The notes below the pieces were generated by a model. That model made no database searches and was not told the DNA's origin. It was given only the letters and a program-made list of their open reading frames with translations. Below, piece by piece: positions 1-6,374 of a stretch of 6,999 nt of DNA (position 1 is the stretch's first letter; the number at the start of each line of letters is the position of its first letter). Both the position numbers and the translations under genes were made by a program. Where the stretch lies: the NCBI GenBank assembly GCA_007132865.1, contig SLNU01000257.1, forward strand, positions 1 to 6,999. Direction: 5' to 3'. This DNA is from Bacteroidales bacterium. GTDB lineage: Bacteria; Bacteroidota; Bacteroidia; Bacteroidales; UBA7960.

Positions 1-914
1 ATTTCTATGCCGCGCTGAACTCTGCCGTTTTCAGTGATGGTTCATTCGTTTACATCCCGAAAGGCGTCCGCTGCCCGATGGAGCTCTCCACCTATTTCCG
101 GATCAACGCCGCCAATACAGGTCAGTTTGAAAGAACCCTGATCGTGGCCGAGGAGGGCAGCTATGTCAGCTATATGGAAGGCTGCACCGCCCCCATCAGG
201 GATGAGCACCAGCTGCATGCCGCCATTGTGGAGATCATTGCCCATACCGATGCCGAAGTCAAATATGCCACCGTCCAGAATTGGTGGCCCGGCGACAAAA
301 AAGGCAAGGGTGGGGTGTACAACTTTGTCACCAAGCGCGGGATCTGTGAAGGAGAGCGTTCCAAGATCTCCTGGACACAGGTGGAAACCGGATCTGCCAT
401 CACCTGGAAATACCCAAGCCTGGTGCTGAAGGGCGACCACTCCACCGGGGAGTTCTACTCTGTGGCAGTGACCAATAATTTCCAGCAGGCCGATACTGGG
501 ACCAAGATGATCCACCTGGGGAAAAACACCCGAAGCACCATCATCAGCAAGGGGATCTCGGCTGGCAGGAGCAATAACAGCTACCGCGGACTGGTAAAGA
601 CCATCAAGCGGGCTACGGGGGCCAGGAATTTCTCGCAATGCGACTCCCTGTTGCTTGGAGACCAGTGTGGTGCACATACCTTCCCCTACATAGAGGTCGG
701 GAACAGTTCCTCCATTGTCGAGCACGAGGCAACCACCAGCAAGATATCCGAAGACCAGCTCTTTTACTGCCTGCAGCGAGGCATCGATATGGAGAGTGCG
801 ATCGGACTGATCGTGAATGGCTATGCCAAAGAGGTGCTAAGCAAACTCCCCATGGAGTTTGCCGTGGAAGCCCAAAAACTCTTGTCGATCAGCCTGGAGG
901 GCAGTGTGGGTTAA
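1..914 (+). CDS. sufB: Fe-S cluster scaffold protein SufB, C-terminal part (5' end outside window)
   Basis: SufB is a core subunit of the cytoplasmic SufBC2D scaffold, on which Fe-S clusters are built from iron and persulfide sulfur. The reading frame is open from the first full codon at position 3, with no start before the window edge, so the gene enters from the left. About 303 codons are present; family members are usually 470-495 residues, so the N-terminal third is missing. The fragment carries typical SufB blocks: [33 protein letters not shown], and QCDSLL followed by [10 protein letters not shown] and VEHEATTS. The cysteine in QCDSLL (codon 639-641) and the glutamate 29 residues later (726-728) match, by motif and spacing, E. 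coli C405 and E434, which are implicated in sulfur transfer and cluster assembly. An in-frame ATG at 78 is internal (it lies in a conserved stretch), not the start. The stop is followed by an 87-base gap and sufC. Confidence 0.97.
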   Translation, partial: FYAALNSAVFSDGSFVYIPKGVRCPMELSTYFRINAANTGQFERTLIVAEEGSYVSYMEGCTAPIRDEHQLHAAIVEIIAHTDAEVKYATVQNWWPGDKKGKGGVYNFVTKRGICEGERSKISWTQVETGSAITWKYPSLVLKGDHSTGEFYSVAVTNNFQQADTGTKMIHLGKNTRSTIISKGISAGRSNNSYRGLVKTIKRATGARNFSQCDSLLLGDQCGAHTFPYIEVGNSSSIVEHEATTSKISEDQLFYCLQRGIDMESAIGLIVNGYAKEVLSKLPMEFAVEAQKLLSISLEGSVG

Positions 915-1001
915 TGACAGGTCACCCAAAGGTAAAATCCTGGAGCCATTAGTATAATCAATAAAAAACACAGTAGTAAACATTCCAATACACCTGAAAA
1001 T

Positions 1002-1766
1002 ATGTTAAGCATCCGCAACCTGAGCGTCTCAATCAATGGCAAGAACATCCTCCGGCATTTCAACCTGGAGGTTAAGGAAGGGGAAATCCATGCGATTATG
1101 GGCCCCAACGGTACCGGGAAAAGCACCCTGGCAGCGGTTATCGCCGGCCGGGAAATGTTCGATGTCGATGAAGGAGAGATCCTTTACCTGGGTCAGAACC
1201 TGCTGGAGATGAACCCCGAAATACGCGCCCGGGAGGGCATCTTCCTCGGATTTCAATACCCGGTGGAAATACCCGGGGTCAGCATGGCCAACTTCATGCG
1301 TACCGCAATGAATGAAAAGCGCAAGTACCTGGGACTTGAACCGCTGACCGGGGCGGAGTTCCTTAAGATCATGGAAGAAAAGAAAAAGCTGGTCGACATT
1401 CAGTCTAAACTCACCAACAGGAGCGTCAACGAAGGCTTCTCCGGCGGAGAGAAAAAGAAGAACGAGATATTCCAGATGGCCCTGCTGGAACCCCGGCTGG
1501 CCATACTGGACGAGACCGACTCAGGCCTTGACATCGATGCGCTGAAGGTGGTCGCCAATGGCGTGAACAAACTGAGGCGGAAGGACAATGCCACGGTGGT
1601 GATCACGCATTATCAGCGCCTGCTCGATTACATTGTCCCGGATTTCGTCCACGTGCTTTTTGACGGTCGCATCGTCAAAAGTGGTGGCAAGGACCTGGCC
1701 ATTGAACTGGAGAACAAAGGCTATGAGTGGATCAAAAAAGAGGCCGGCATTGAAAACGCCGCATGA
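1002..1766 (+). CDS. sufC: Fe-S cluster assembly ATPase SufC
   Basis: SufC is the ABC-type ATPase of the SufBC2D complex. It is soluble, not a transporter; its dimerisation on ATP binding reshapes the SufB-SufD interface. At 254 residues it is close to E. coli SufC (248). Visible motifs are Walker A GPNGTGKST (residues 34-42, K40), the Q-loop in FQYPVEIPGVS, the ABC signature FSGGEKKKNE (146-155), Walker B with catalytic glutamate LAILDETDSGLD (E171), and the switch histidine in VITHYQ (H203). K40, E171 and H203 fall at the E. coli residue numbers. The basic run after SGGE, replacing the usual transporter signature, is diagnostic of SufC. The start at 1002 gives the expected N-terminus (MLSIRNLSVSINGK); its leader is A-rich and has no clear Shine-Dalgarno. 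It lies between the two scaffold subunits sufB and sufD. Confidence 0.98.
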   Translation: MLSIRNLSVSINGKNILRHFNLEVKEGEIHAIMGPNGTGKSTLAAVIAGREMFDVDEGEILYLGQNLLEMNPEIRAREGIFLGFQYPVEIPGVSMANFMRTAMNEKRKYLGLEPLTGAEFLKIMEEKKKLVDIQSKLTNRSVNEGFSGGEKKKNEIFQMALLEPRLAILDETDSGLDIDALKVVANGVNKLRRKDNATVVITHYQRLLDYIVPDFVHVLFDGRIVKSGGKDLAIELENKGYEWIKKEAGIENAA

Positions 1767-1835
1767 TTTTGCTGGTCCCGGCCGGCCACCTGCACCTCTG
1801 CCGCCCTGCCGAACATTTGCTTACCCTTACCCTGA

Positions 1836-3254
1836 ATGCTGATTATGGATACAACGATAAACACCCCCGCAATGAAGGAAAGGCTTTTGGAGCTTTTCCA
1901 TGAAAATGCAGCCCTTATCAAAGGCCACGCAACTCCACTGGTGAACCGCCTTCGGCAGAATGCCCTGGACCGTTTTGAGAAAAACGGTTTTCCGGACACC
2001 GGAAATGAGAGCTGGCGCTTCTCCAACCTGGAGCCTGTCCTTTTTACGGAGTTTGCCTTTGACTTTCAGAACCAGAGCCGGAGCCTGGACATCGACAAGC
2101 TGTTCACCTGCGACGTCTATGACCTCGACACATTCAGTGTCACCTTGCTGAACGGCTGGTTCGTCTACAAGCATGCCCCGCTTACCAGGCTGGCCAACGG
2201 GGCCGTGATCGGCAGCCTGGCCAAGGCCATGGAGGTCTATCCCGACCTGGTTGATCAATACCTGGGCAAGGCGGTCAAGCTGGAAGAGTCCGGTCTGGCG
2301 GCCCTGAACACGGCATTTTTACAGGACGGCCTTTTCATTTATGTGCCCGAAGGGACCGTGATTGAGAAACCCATCCAGCTGATTAACATCGTCAACTCAA
2401 ACGTACCGCTTTTCCTGCAACCACGCCACCTGGTCATCGTGGAAAAAAACGCTTCGCTTACCCTGGTGCATTGTGACCACAGCCTGACCCACAAAGTAAG
2501 CTTCACCAATACGGTGGTTGAGATGTTTGTGGCCGAAAATGCCCATATAGACCATTATAAGATACAAAACAAGGGGCGGAACTCCGCACTGGTCACCTCG
2601 AACTATTTTGTTCAGAAAAAAGACAGCAGGCTCTCTACCAGCATCGTGACACTGAATGGTGGGTTTACCAAGAACATCATGGATGTCACACTTTCTCAGC
2701 CGGGTTGCCACTCTGAACACAACGGGCTGTACCTGGTAGACAGCAACCAGCATGTCGACAACCAGTTATTCATCGATCATGCCGCACCTGACTGTATCAG
2801 CGAGCAGCTGTACAAGGGCATATTGGATGACCAGGCCAGGGCCGTTTTCAGTGGCAAGGTCATGGTCAGGAGGGATGCCCAGCGCACCCGGGCCTACCAA
2901 AACAACAAAAACCTGTTGCTGACCGATGATGCAAAGGTAAACACCCAGCCCTTCCTGGAAATCTATGCAGACGATGTAAAGTGCAGCCACGGGGCCACTG
3001 TGGGCCAGCTGGACCCCGACGCCATGTTCTATCTGAGGTCGCGCGGACTGTGTGAACGGACCGCCAGACAGTTGATGATGTACGCATTTGCAATTGAGAT
3101 CATACAGAAAATATCAATTGAGGCTCTCAGCCAGCGGCTTGACCACATGGTGGAAAAGCGCCTGAAGGGAGAGCTTTCGATATGCGACCAGTGCGTGCTG
3201 CACTGCAACAGCAAGGAGCCCACGACATTTAATATTGACCTGAGCCTTCTATAA
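1836..3254 (+). CDS. sufD: Fe-S cluster scaffold subunit SufD
   Basis: SufD is the SufB paralogue that pairs with SufB in the SufBC2D scaffold and is linked to iron entry. The 472-residue product has a variable helical N-terminus, a right-handed beta-helix core (from about residue 150) and a conserved end containing DDVKCSHGATVGQLDPDAMF. H385 in KCSHGAT (2988-2990) corresponds to E. coli SufD H360. The following stretch, FYLRSRGLCERTARQLMMYAF, is the typical helical C-terminal domain that contacts SufC. The protein is longer than E. coli SufD (423) and ends in a tail with three cysteines, C450, C453 and C457. The start is uncertain: ATG at 1836 and ATG at 1845 are in frame, only the codons MLI separating them from MDTTINTP, and neither has a Shine-Dalgarno; the shorter form is at least as likely. 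It is 69 bases from sufC and 23 from sufS. Confidence 0.96.
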   Translation: MLIMDTTINTPAMKERLLELFHENAALIKGHATPLVNRLRQNALDRFEKNGFPDTGNESWRFSNLEPVLFTEFAFDFQNQSRSLDIDKLFTCDVYDLDTFSVTLLNGWFVYKHAPLTRLANGAVIGSLAKAMEVYPDLVDQYLGKAVKLEESGLAALNTAFLQDGLFIYVPEGTVIEKPIQLINIVNSNVPLFLQPRHLVIVEKNASLTLVHCDHSLTHKVSFTNTVVEMFVAENAHIDHYKIQNKGRNSALVTSNYFVQKKDSRLSTSIVTLNGGFTKNIMDVTLSQPGCHSEHNGLYLVDSNQHVDNQLFIDHAAPDCISEQLYKGILDDQARAVFSGKVMVRRDAQRTRAYQNNKNLLLTDDAKVNTQPFLEIYADDVKCSHGATVGQLDPDAMFYLRSRGLCERTARQLMMYAFAIEIIQKISIEALSQRLDHMVEKRLKGELSICDQCVLHCNSKEPTTFNIDLSLL

Positions 3255-3275
3255 ATAACCTGCGCAAATAAACTG
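3253..3275 (+). repeat. Imperfect direct repeat at the sufD stop codon
   Basis: AAATAACCTG (3253-3262) and AAATAAACTG (3266-3275) match at 9 of 10 positions with a period of 13 bases. The first copy includes the last two bases of the sufD stop codon, and the pair fills nearly all of the 23-base gap before sufS. It may be a small replication-slippage duplication; an A/T-rich chance match is also possible. Confidence 0.5.
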
Positions 3276-3277
3276 TT

Positions 3278-4498
3278 ATGCCCCTGAACCCGGAGCAGAT
3301 TCGCAAAGACTTCCCGGCCCTTCACCAGCAGGTAAATGGCAGGGACCTGGTATACTTTGACAATGCGGCAACGACCCAGAAACCACAGCAGGTCATCGAC
3401 CGCCTCCACAGGTATTATACCACCGAGAACAGCAACATACACCGCGGGGCCCACTTCCTTAGCCAGCAAGCTACGGAAGCATACGAAGGGGCCCGCAAAA
3501 CCATCCGGGATTTTCTGAATGCCCCCCATGAGCGGCAGGTCATCTTCACCCGGGGAACCACCGAGTCGATTAACCTGGTGGCCAGCTCCTTTTGCAAAAA
3601 ATTCGTGCAAGCTGGAGATGAGGTACTGGTCTCTGCCATGGAACACCACTCCAACATCGTCCCCTGGCAGATCGCCTGCCAGGACAGGCAGGCCAAACTG
3701 AAGGTCATCCCGATCAACGACCGGGGGGAGTTGCTGATGGAGGACTACAAGGACCTTTTGACCGGCAAGACCCGCATTGTGGCTGTGACCCATGTCAGCA
3801 ATGCCCTGGGCAGCATCAATCCCATCCGTGAAATGATCCGCCTGGCCCACGAAAAGAATATTCCCGTGCTCATTGACGGAGCCCAGGCCATTCCCCACCT
3901 ATCGGTGGATGTGCAGGAACTGGATTGCGATTTTTACTGCATCTCCGCCCACAAGATGTACGGACCGATGGGTGTGGGCGTGCTTTACGGCAAGGAGGAG
4001 TGGCTTGAGAAGCTCCCGCCTTACCAGGGAGGGGGTGAAATGATCCGGGATGTCCGCTTCAGCGGGACGACATATAACGAGCTGCCATTCAAGTTTGAAG
4101 CAGGGACACCCAATGTGGGGGATGTGTTGGGCATGGAAGCCGCGGTTAAATACCTGCAGCAATTTGATGCCGGAGACCTTGCCGCATATGAGGAACAGCT
4201 GTTGCATTATGCCCTTGAACAGCTGCAGACCTTTGAAAGAATACGCTTTGTAGGATCGGCCGAAAAACGTACCGGGGTGGTCTCTTTTTTGTTTGAGGAC
4301 ATTCATCCCTATGATACCGGCACCATCCTCGATAAAATGGGCATTGCCGTGCGTACCGGCCACCATTGCGCCCAGCCCCTGATGGAGTTCTTCGGTATTC
4401 CGGGCACTGTCAGGGTTTCCCTGGGCATTTACAATACCCGCGCAGAGATCGATACCCTGGTGGAGGGCCTGAAGGTCGTCCGGAACATGTTTGGATAA
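3278..4498 (+). CDS. sufS: Cysteine desulfurase SufS (type II, PLP-dependent)
   Basis: SufS converts L-cysteine to L-alanine and holds the released sulfur as a persulfide on its active-site cysteine for transfer to SufE. The product is 406 residues, the E. coli length. The N-terminus YFDNAATTQKP and ENSNIHRGAH are typical of the class-V aminotransferase fold. Catalytic residues fall at exactly the E. coli numbers: PLP-stacking H123 in MEHHSN, the PLP-binding lysine K226 in SAHKMYGP, the persulfide cysteine C364 in RTGHHCAQP, and substrate-binding R379 in TVRVSLG. The short loop around C364 marks a type II enzyme that needs SufE, consistent with sufE being two genes downstream. It starts 23 bases after sufD, so is surely co-transcribed. 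The codons TTA, CTA and TCA are almost absent (one CTA at 3899), which opens long reading frames on the opposite strand that are not genes. Confidence 0.98.
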   Translation: MPLNPEQIRKDFPALHQQVNGRDLVYFDNAATTQKPQQVIDRLHRYYTTENSNIHRGAHFLSQQATEAYEGARKTIRDFLNAPHERQVIFTRGTTESINLVASSFCKKFVQAGDEVLVSAMEHHSNIVPWQIACQDRQAKLKVIPINDRGELLMEDYKDLLTGKTRIVAVTHVSNALGSINPIREMIRLAHEKNIPVLIDGAQAIPHLSVDVQELDCDFYCISAHKMYGPMGVGVLYGKEEWLEKLPPYQGGGEMIRDVRFSGTTYNELPFKFEAGTPNVGDVLGMEAAVKYLQQFDAGDLAAYEEQLLHYALEQLQTFERIRFVGSAEKRTGVVSFLFEDIHPYDTGTILDKMGIAVRTGHHCAQPLMEFFGIPGTVRVSLGIYNTRAEIDTLVEGLKVVRNMFG

Positions 4499-4551
4499 GC
4501 CAGGCTTTAGATAAAAAAACTTAGATAACCCAAGCAATAGATAACCCAAGC
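4493..4551 (+). repeat. Degenerate tandem repeat starting at the sufS stop codon
   Basis: Two identical 13-base units, AGATAACCCAAGC, lie at 4523-4535 and 4539-4551. A related unit, GGATAAGCCAGGC (10 of 13 matching), lies at 4493-4505 and contains the sufS stop codon. A decayed unit, AGATAAAAAAAC, lies at 4509-4520. Unit starts are 16, 14 and 16 bases apart. The array fills most of the gap between sufS and the membrane protein and looks like repeated duplication of the sequence around the sufS stop. Confidence 0.75.
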
Positions 4552-4559
4552 CCTGAAAA

Positions 4560-5033
4560 ATGGAACAAAAACAGGCAAAAAACATTTTCCGCTCACTTGG
4601 CAGGACCTATGGCACCTTCTTTCTGGCCATGATCATTTTCCTGGTTGCGGCCTCCCTGCTGCTCAGCGCCAGGGGTCCGCTGTCCGATGGCCCGGAAAGA
4701 CTGTTGATGATTCAGAAGGTAATTGGAGTCGGACTGGCAATCGTGTTTATTCCGCTGGCCTATGGATATCCCCAGAGGCAGATCCGCAAGATACAGCCAG
4801 ACTGGAATCTGGATCTGAAGGTCAGCATATACCGCCAGGCCGTGGTACTCCGGCTGGCCGTAGTGGCCAGTGTGTTCCTGGTAAACGCCATTTTTTTCCT
4901 GGTTACCGGAGACAATGACCTGCTGCTGGTGCTGGCCATCATCCTGGTGTTTTTTATCCTGAGCCGGCCAACCCCTTTCCGGGCCGCTGCCGACATGGGG
5001 CTGTCAGAGGAAGAAAAACTGCAACTAATGTAA
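4560..5033 (+). CDS. Uncharacterised four-helix membrane protein within the suf operon
   Basis: I do not recognise this 157-residue protein. It has a short basic N-terminus (R11, R15) and four predicted membrane helices at about residues 17-36, 54-70, 94-116 and 120-135, arranged as two hairpins joined by a polar segment (about 71-93) rich in arginine, lysine and aspartate. A short soluble tail, RAAADMGLSEEEKLQLM, ends it. There is no signal-peptide cleavage site, no cysteine and no histidine, which argues against a direct role in binding iron, sulfur or clusters. It sits between sufS and sufE with 61- and 69-base gaps, both containing short direct repeats, and has the same strand and general codon use as its neighbours, so it is probably transcribed with the operon. 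A link to Fe-S assembly is inferred only from position. Coding status is well supported by the hydrophobic pattern and the filled gap. Confidence 0.85.
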   Translation: MEQKQAKNIFRSLGRTYGTFFLAMIIFLVAASLLLSARGPLSDGPERLLMIQKVIGVGLAIVFIPLAYGYPQRQIRKIQPDWNLDLKVSIYRQAVVLRLAVVASVFLVNAIFFLVTGDNDLLLVLAIILVFFILSRPTPFRAAADMGLSEEEKLQLM

Positions 5034-5045
5034 GGTAATCACCGG

Positions 5046-5103
5046 AAACATCCGACAAATAGTAAAGCAGCTTCCGACAAAATCTATTGAAAACATCCGA
5101 CAA
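5046..5103 (+). repeat. Triplicate TCCGACAA motif in the sufE leader
   Basis: TCCGACAA occurs at 5051-5058, 5073-5080 and 5096-5103, 22 and 23 bases apart, close to two turns of the DNA helix. The outer two copies share a longer 13-base match, AAACATCCGACAA (5046-5058 and 5091-5103). The last base of the third copy is the A of the sufE start codon. The motif could be a protein-binding site, an RNA element affecting sufE translation, or a duplication relic; the sequence does not decide between these. Confidence 0.7.
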
Positions 5104-5534
5104 TGAATATAAACGAGAAGGAACAACAGGTCATTGAAGAGTTCGAACTGTTCGAGGACTGGATGGACAAGTACAATTACCTTATTGAACTGGGAAAGGA
5201 GCTGCCCCTGCTGGACGAATCCCTGAAGGTAGAAAAATACCTGATCAGTGGCTGCCAGGCACAGGTATGGCTGCATGCCGGGTTCCGTGACGGGAATGTG
5301 GTGTTTACAGCCGACAGCGATGCCCTGATTACGAAAGGCATCGTGGCGTTGCTTATCCGCGTGCTTTCCGGGCACAGTCCGCAGGAGATTCTGGAATCAG
5401 ACCTTTCCTTCATTGATGAAATCGGATTAAAGGAGCATTTGTCACAGACCCGGTCAAACGGACTCGTGAATATGATCAAGCAAATGCGGCTTTACGCCAT
5501 GGCCTTTCAGGCCAAATCCAAAGGAAACCAATAA
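5103..5534 (+). CDS. sufE: Cysteine desulfuration protein SufE
   Basis: SufE accepts persulfide sulfur from SufS C364 and carries it to SufB, stimulating SufS turnover. The 143-residue product matches the family size (E. coli 138). The acceptor cysteine lies in SGCQAQVWLHA at residue 51, the same number as in E. coli. Other family features are the N-terminal EEFELFEDWMDKYNYLIELG, the DSDALITKGIVALLI segment, and the C-terminal LSQTRSNGLVNMI helix. The start ATG at 5103 follows a direct repeat whose last copy runs into the A of the start codon; there is no Shine-Dalgarno. The gene lies 69 bases after the membrane protein and 10 bases before sufT, so translation with sufT may be coupled. Confidence 0.97.
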   Translation: MNINEKEQQVIEEFELFEDWMDKYNYLIELGKELPLLDESLKVEKYLISGCQAQVWLHAGFRDGNVVFTADSDALITKGIVALLIRVLSGHSPQEILESDLSFIDEIGLKEHLSQTRSNGLVNMIKQMRLYAMAFQAKSKGNQ

Positions 5535-5544
5535 CCTGCTTACC

Positions 5545-5862
5545 ATGACAAAAGATGTACAAGAGCTGGAGAACCGTGTGATCGAGGCTTTGAAAACGGT
5601 TTTTGATCCGGAGATTCCGTTGAATATTTATGACCTCGGACTGATATATAAGCTGGATATCAAGCCGGAAGGGGAGGTCCTTGTCACCATGACCCTCACC
5701 AATCCCAATTGTCCGGTGGCCGACCAGCTGCTTGATGACACAAAAAAGGCGGTGCTGCAAGCCGAAGGAATCAGGGAGGTCGAGATCAAACTGGTCTTTG
5801 ACCCGGAATGGGATAAAGACATGATGTCAGAGGCGGCCATGCTTGAGCTGGGCCTGCTCTGA
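5545..5862 (+). CDS. sufT: SUF-associated Fe-S maturation factor, MIP18/DUF59 family (SufT)
   Basis: This 105-residue protein is a single MIP18-like (DUF59, PF01883) domain, the family of SufT, PaaD and the eukaryotic CIA factor CIAO2. Family members in SUF loci are auxiliary factors thought to help move clusters to client apoproteins. Visible signatures are the N-terminal helix, then VFDPEIPLNIYDLGLIY (about residues 19-35), MTLTNPNCPVADQL with the conserved cysteine C56, and the C-terminal VFDPEWDKDMMSEAAMLELGL. In family members that cysteine is important for function. It begins 10 bases after the sufE stop and closes the suf operon; an 88-base gap with a promoter candidate follows. It is too short for PaaD-like proteins, which carry an extra zinc-binding tail, so the SUF-associated subgroup is preferred. 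Confidence 0.93.
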   Translation: MTKDVQELENRVIEALKTVFDPEIPLNIYDLGLIYKLDIKPEGEVLVTMTLTNPNCPVADQLLDDTKKAVLQAEGIREVEIKLVFDPEWDKDMMSEAAMLELGLL

Positions 5863-5875
5863 TGCCGGAAATTCT

Positions 5876-5906
5876 TTTTTTTCTTTGGAAAAAGGTTGTA
5901 TTTTTG
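5876..5906 (+). promoter_or_regulatory. Candidate Bacteroidota sigma-ABfr-type promoter for gcvH
   Basis: TATTTTTG at 5899-5906 matches the Bacteroidota -7 consensus TAnnTTTG exactly. At the usual spacing of about 19 bases, the -33 position (5876-5879) reads TTTT against TTTG, one mismatch, inside an eight-T run. Transcription would begin near 5912-5916, leaving a 35-40 base A/T-rich leader before the gcvH start. It lies in the only sizeable gap between the suf genes and gcvH, which supports it. Not verified experimentally, and A/T-rich sequence gives chance matches. Confidence 0.5.
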
Positions 5907-5950
5907 GCCACATATATCCCAATTAATTCATTCACTTAAATAGGAAAAAA

Positions 5951-6331
5951 ATGAATATTCCGGACGATCTGAAGTTTACCAAGGACCATGAATGGGTGAA
6001 GGTTGACGGCGATGAGGCCACTGTGGGCATCACTGATTTTGCACAGCACGAGCTGGGCGACATCGTTTACATCGAGGTGGGCACCCAGGGAGAGACCCTT
6101 GACCAGGAGGAGACCTTTGGCACCATTGAAGCCGTGAAAACTGTATCGGACCTGTTTATGCCGGTCAGCGGGGAAGTGATTGCATTCAACGACGACATCG
6201 AATCCAGCCCGGATATTGTCAACAAGGATCCTTACGGACAGGGATGGATCATCAAGATCAAAATGTCAGACACCTCCGAGCTCGACGGCTTGCTCACGGC
6301 TGAGCAGTACAAGGAGCTGACCGGAGCCTAG
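5951..6331 (+). CDS. gcvH: Glycine cleavage system H protein (lipoyl carrier)
   Basis: GcvH carries the aminomethyl group on its lipoyl arm among the P, T and L proteins of glycine cleavage. The 126-residue product matches the family length. It opens with the typical [13 protein letters not shown], followed by [18 protein letters not shown]. The lipoylation site is K63 in [12 protein letters not shown], and the C-terminal half has [20 protein letters not shown] and LTAEQY. The start at 5951 has an AGG six bases upstream within an A-rich leader, one of the few Shine-Dalgarno-like sites here. The 88-base gap from sufT and the upstream promoter candidate suggest its own transcription. The gcvP and gcvT genes are not in the window, which is common in this phylum. 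Lipoate attachment links it to the Fe-S enzyme lipoyl synthase, and so to the suf operon upstream. Confidence 0.98.
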   Translation: MNIPDDLKFTKDHEWVKVDGDEATVGITDFAQHELGDIVYIEVGTQGETLDQEETFGTIEAVKTVSDLFMPVSGEVIAFNDDIESSPDIVNKDPYGQGWIIKIKMSDTSELDGLLTAEQYKELTGA

Positions 6332-6359
6332 GCATCGCGTTGGAAAAATGTCCGGAGCC
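6321..6359 (+). repeat. Short direct repeat around the gcvH stop
   Basis: CCGGAGCC occurs at 6321-6328, just before the gcvH stop codon, and again at 6352-6359 in the gap before the VanZ-like gene, 31 bases apart. At eight bases this is easily a coincidence; it is listed because other junctions in the window show similar repeats. Confidence 0.25.
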
Positions 6360-6374
6360 AGCCAATCCTGAAAC

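Noticed and set aside
42..725. 227-codon open frame on the minus strand opposite sufB
   Set aside because: It is in register with sufB codons and is the same codon-use effect; sufB is strongly conserved over this stretch.
1780..1787. GGCCGGCC palindrome in the sufC-sufD gap as an operator
   Set aside because: An eight-base self-complementary G/C word with no extended arms or second copy is weak evidence in a G/C-rich gap.
1798..1832. Small repeats in the sufC-sufD gap (CTGCCG twice, TTACCC twice)
   Set aside because: Six-base units are expected by chance and show no regular spacing like those before sufE.
3029..4585. Two long, adjoining open frames on the minus strand (3029-3898 and 3899-4585) opposite sufD/sufS
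   Set aside because: Over sufS they are exactly in register with its codons, and are open because sufS almost never uses TTA, CTA or TCA, the codons that read as stops on the other strand; the only break is a CTA at 3899. The predicted proteins resemble no family I know.
5845..5895. Possible intrinsic terminator after sufT (an eight-T run at 5875-5882)
   Set aside because: The only upstream stem is four base pairs and ends about 15 bases before the T run. The alternative stem, TTTTTC with GAAAAA, is all weak pairs and has no T tract directly after it.
6348..6371. Seven-codon open frame (MSGASQS) just before the VanZ-like gene, as a possible leader peptide
   Set aside because: It is very short, has no ribosome site and no regulatory codon run or attenuator hairpin; a chance frame is more likely.
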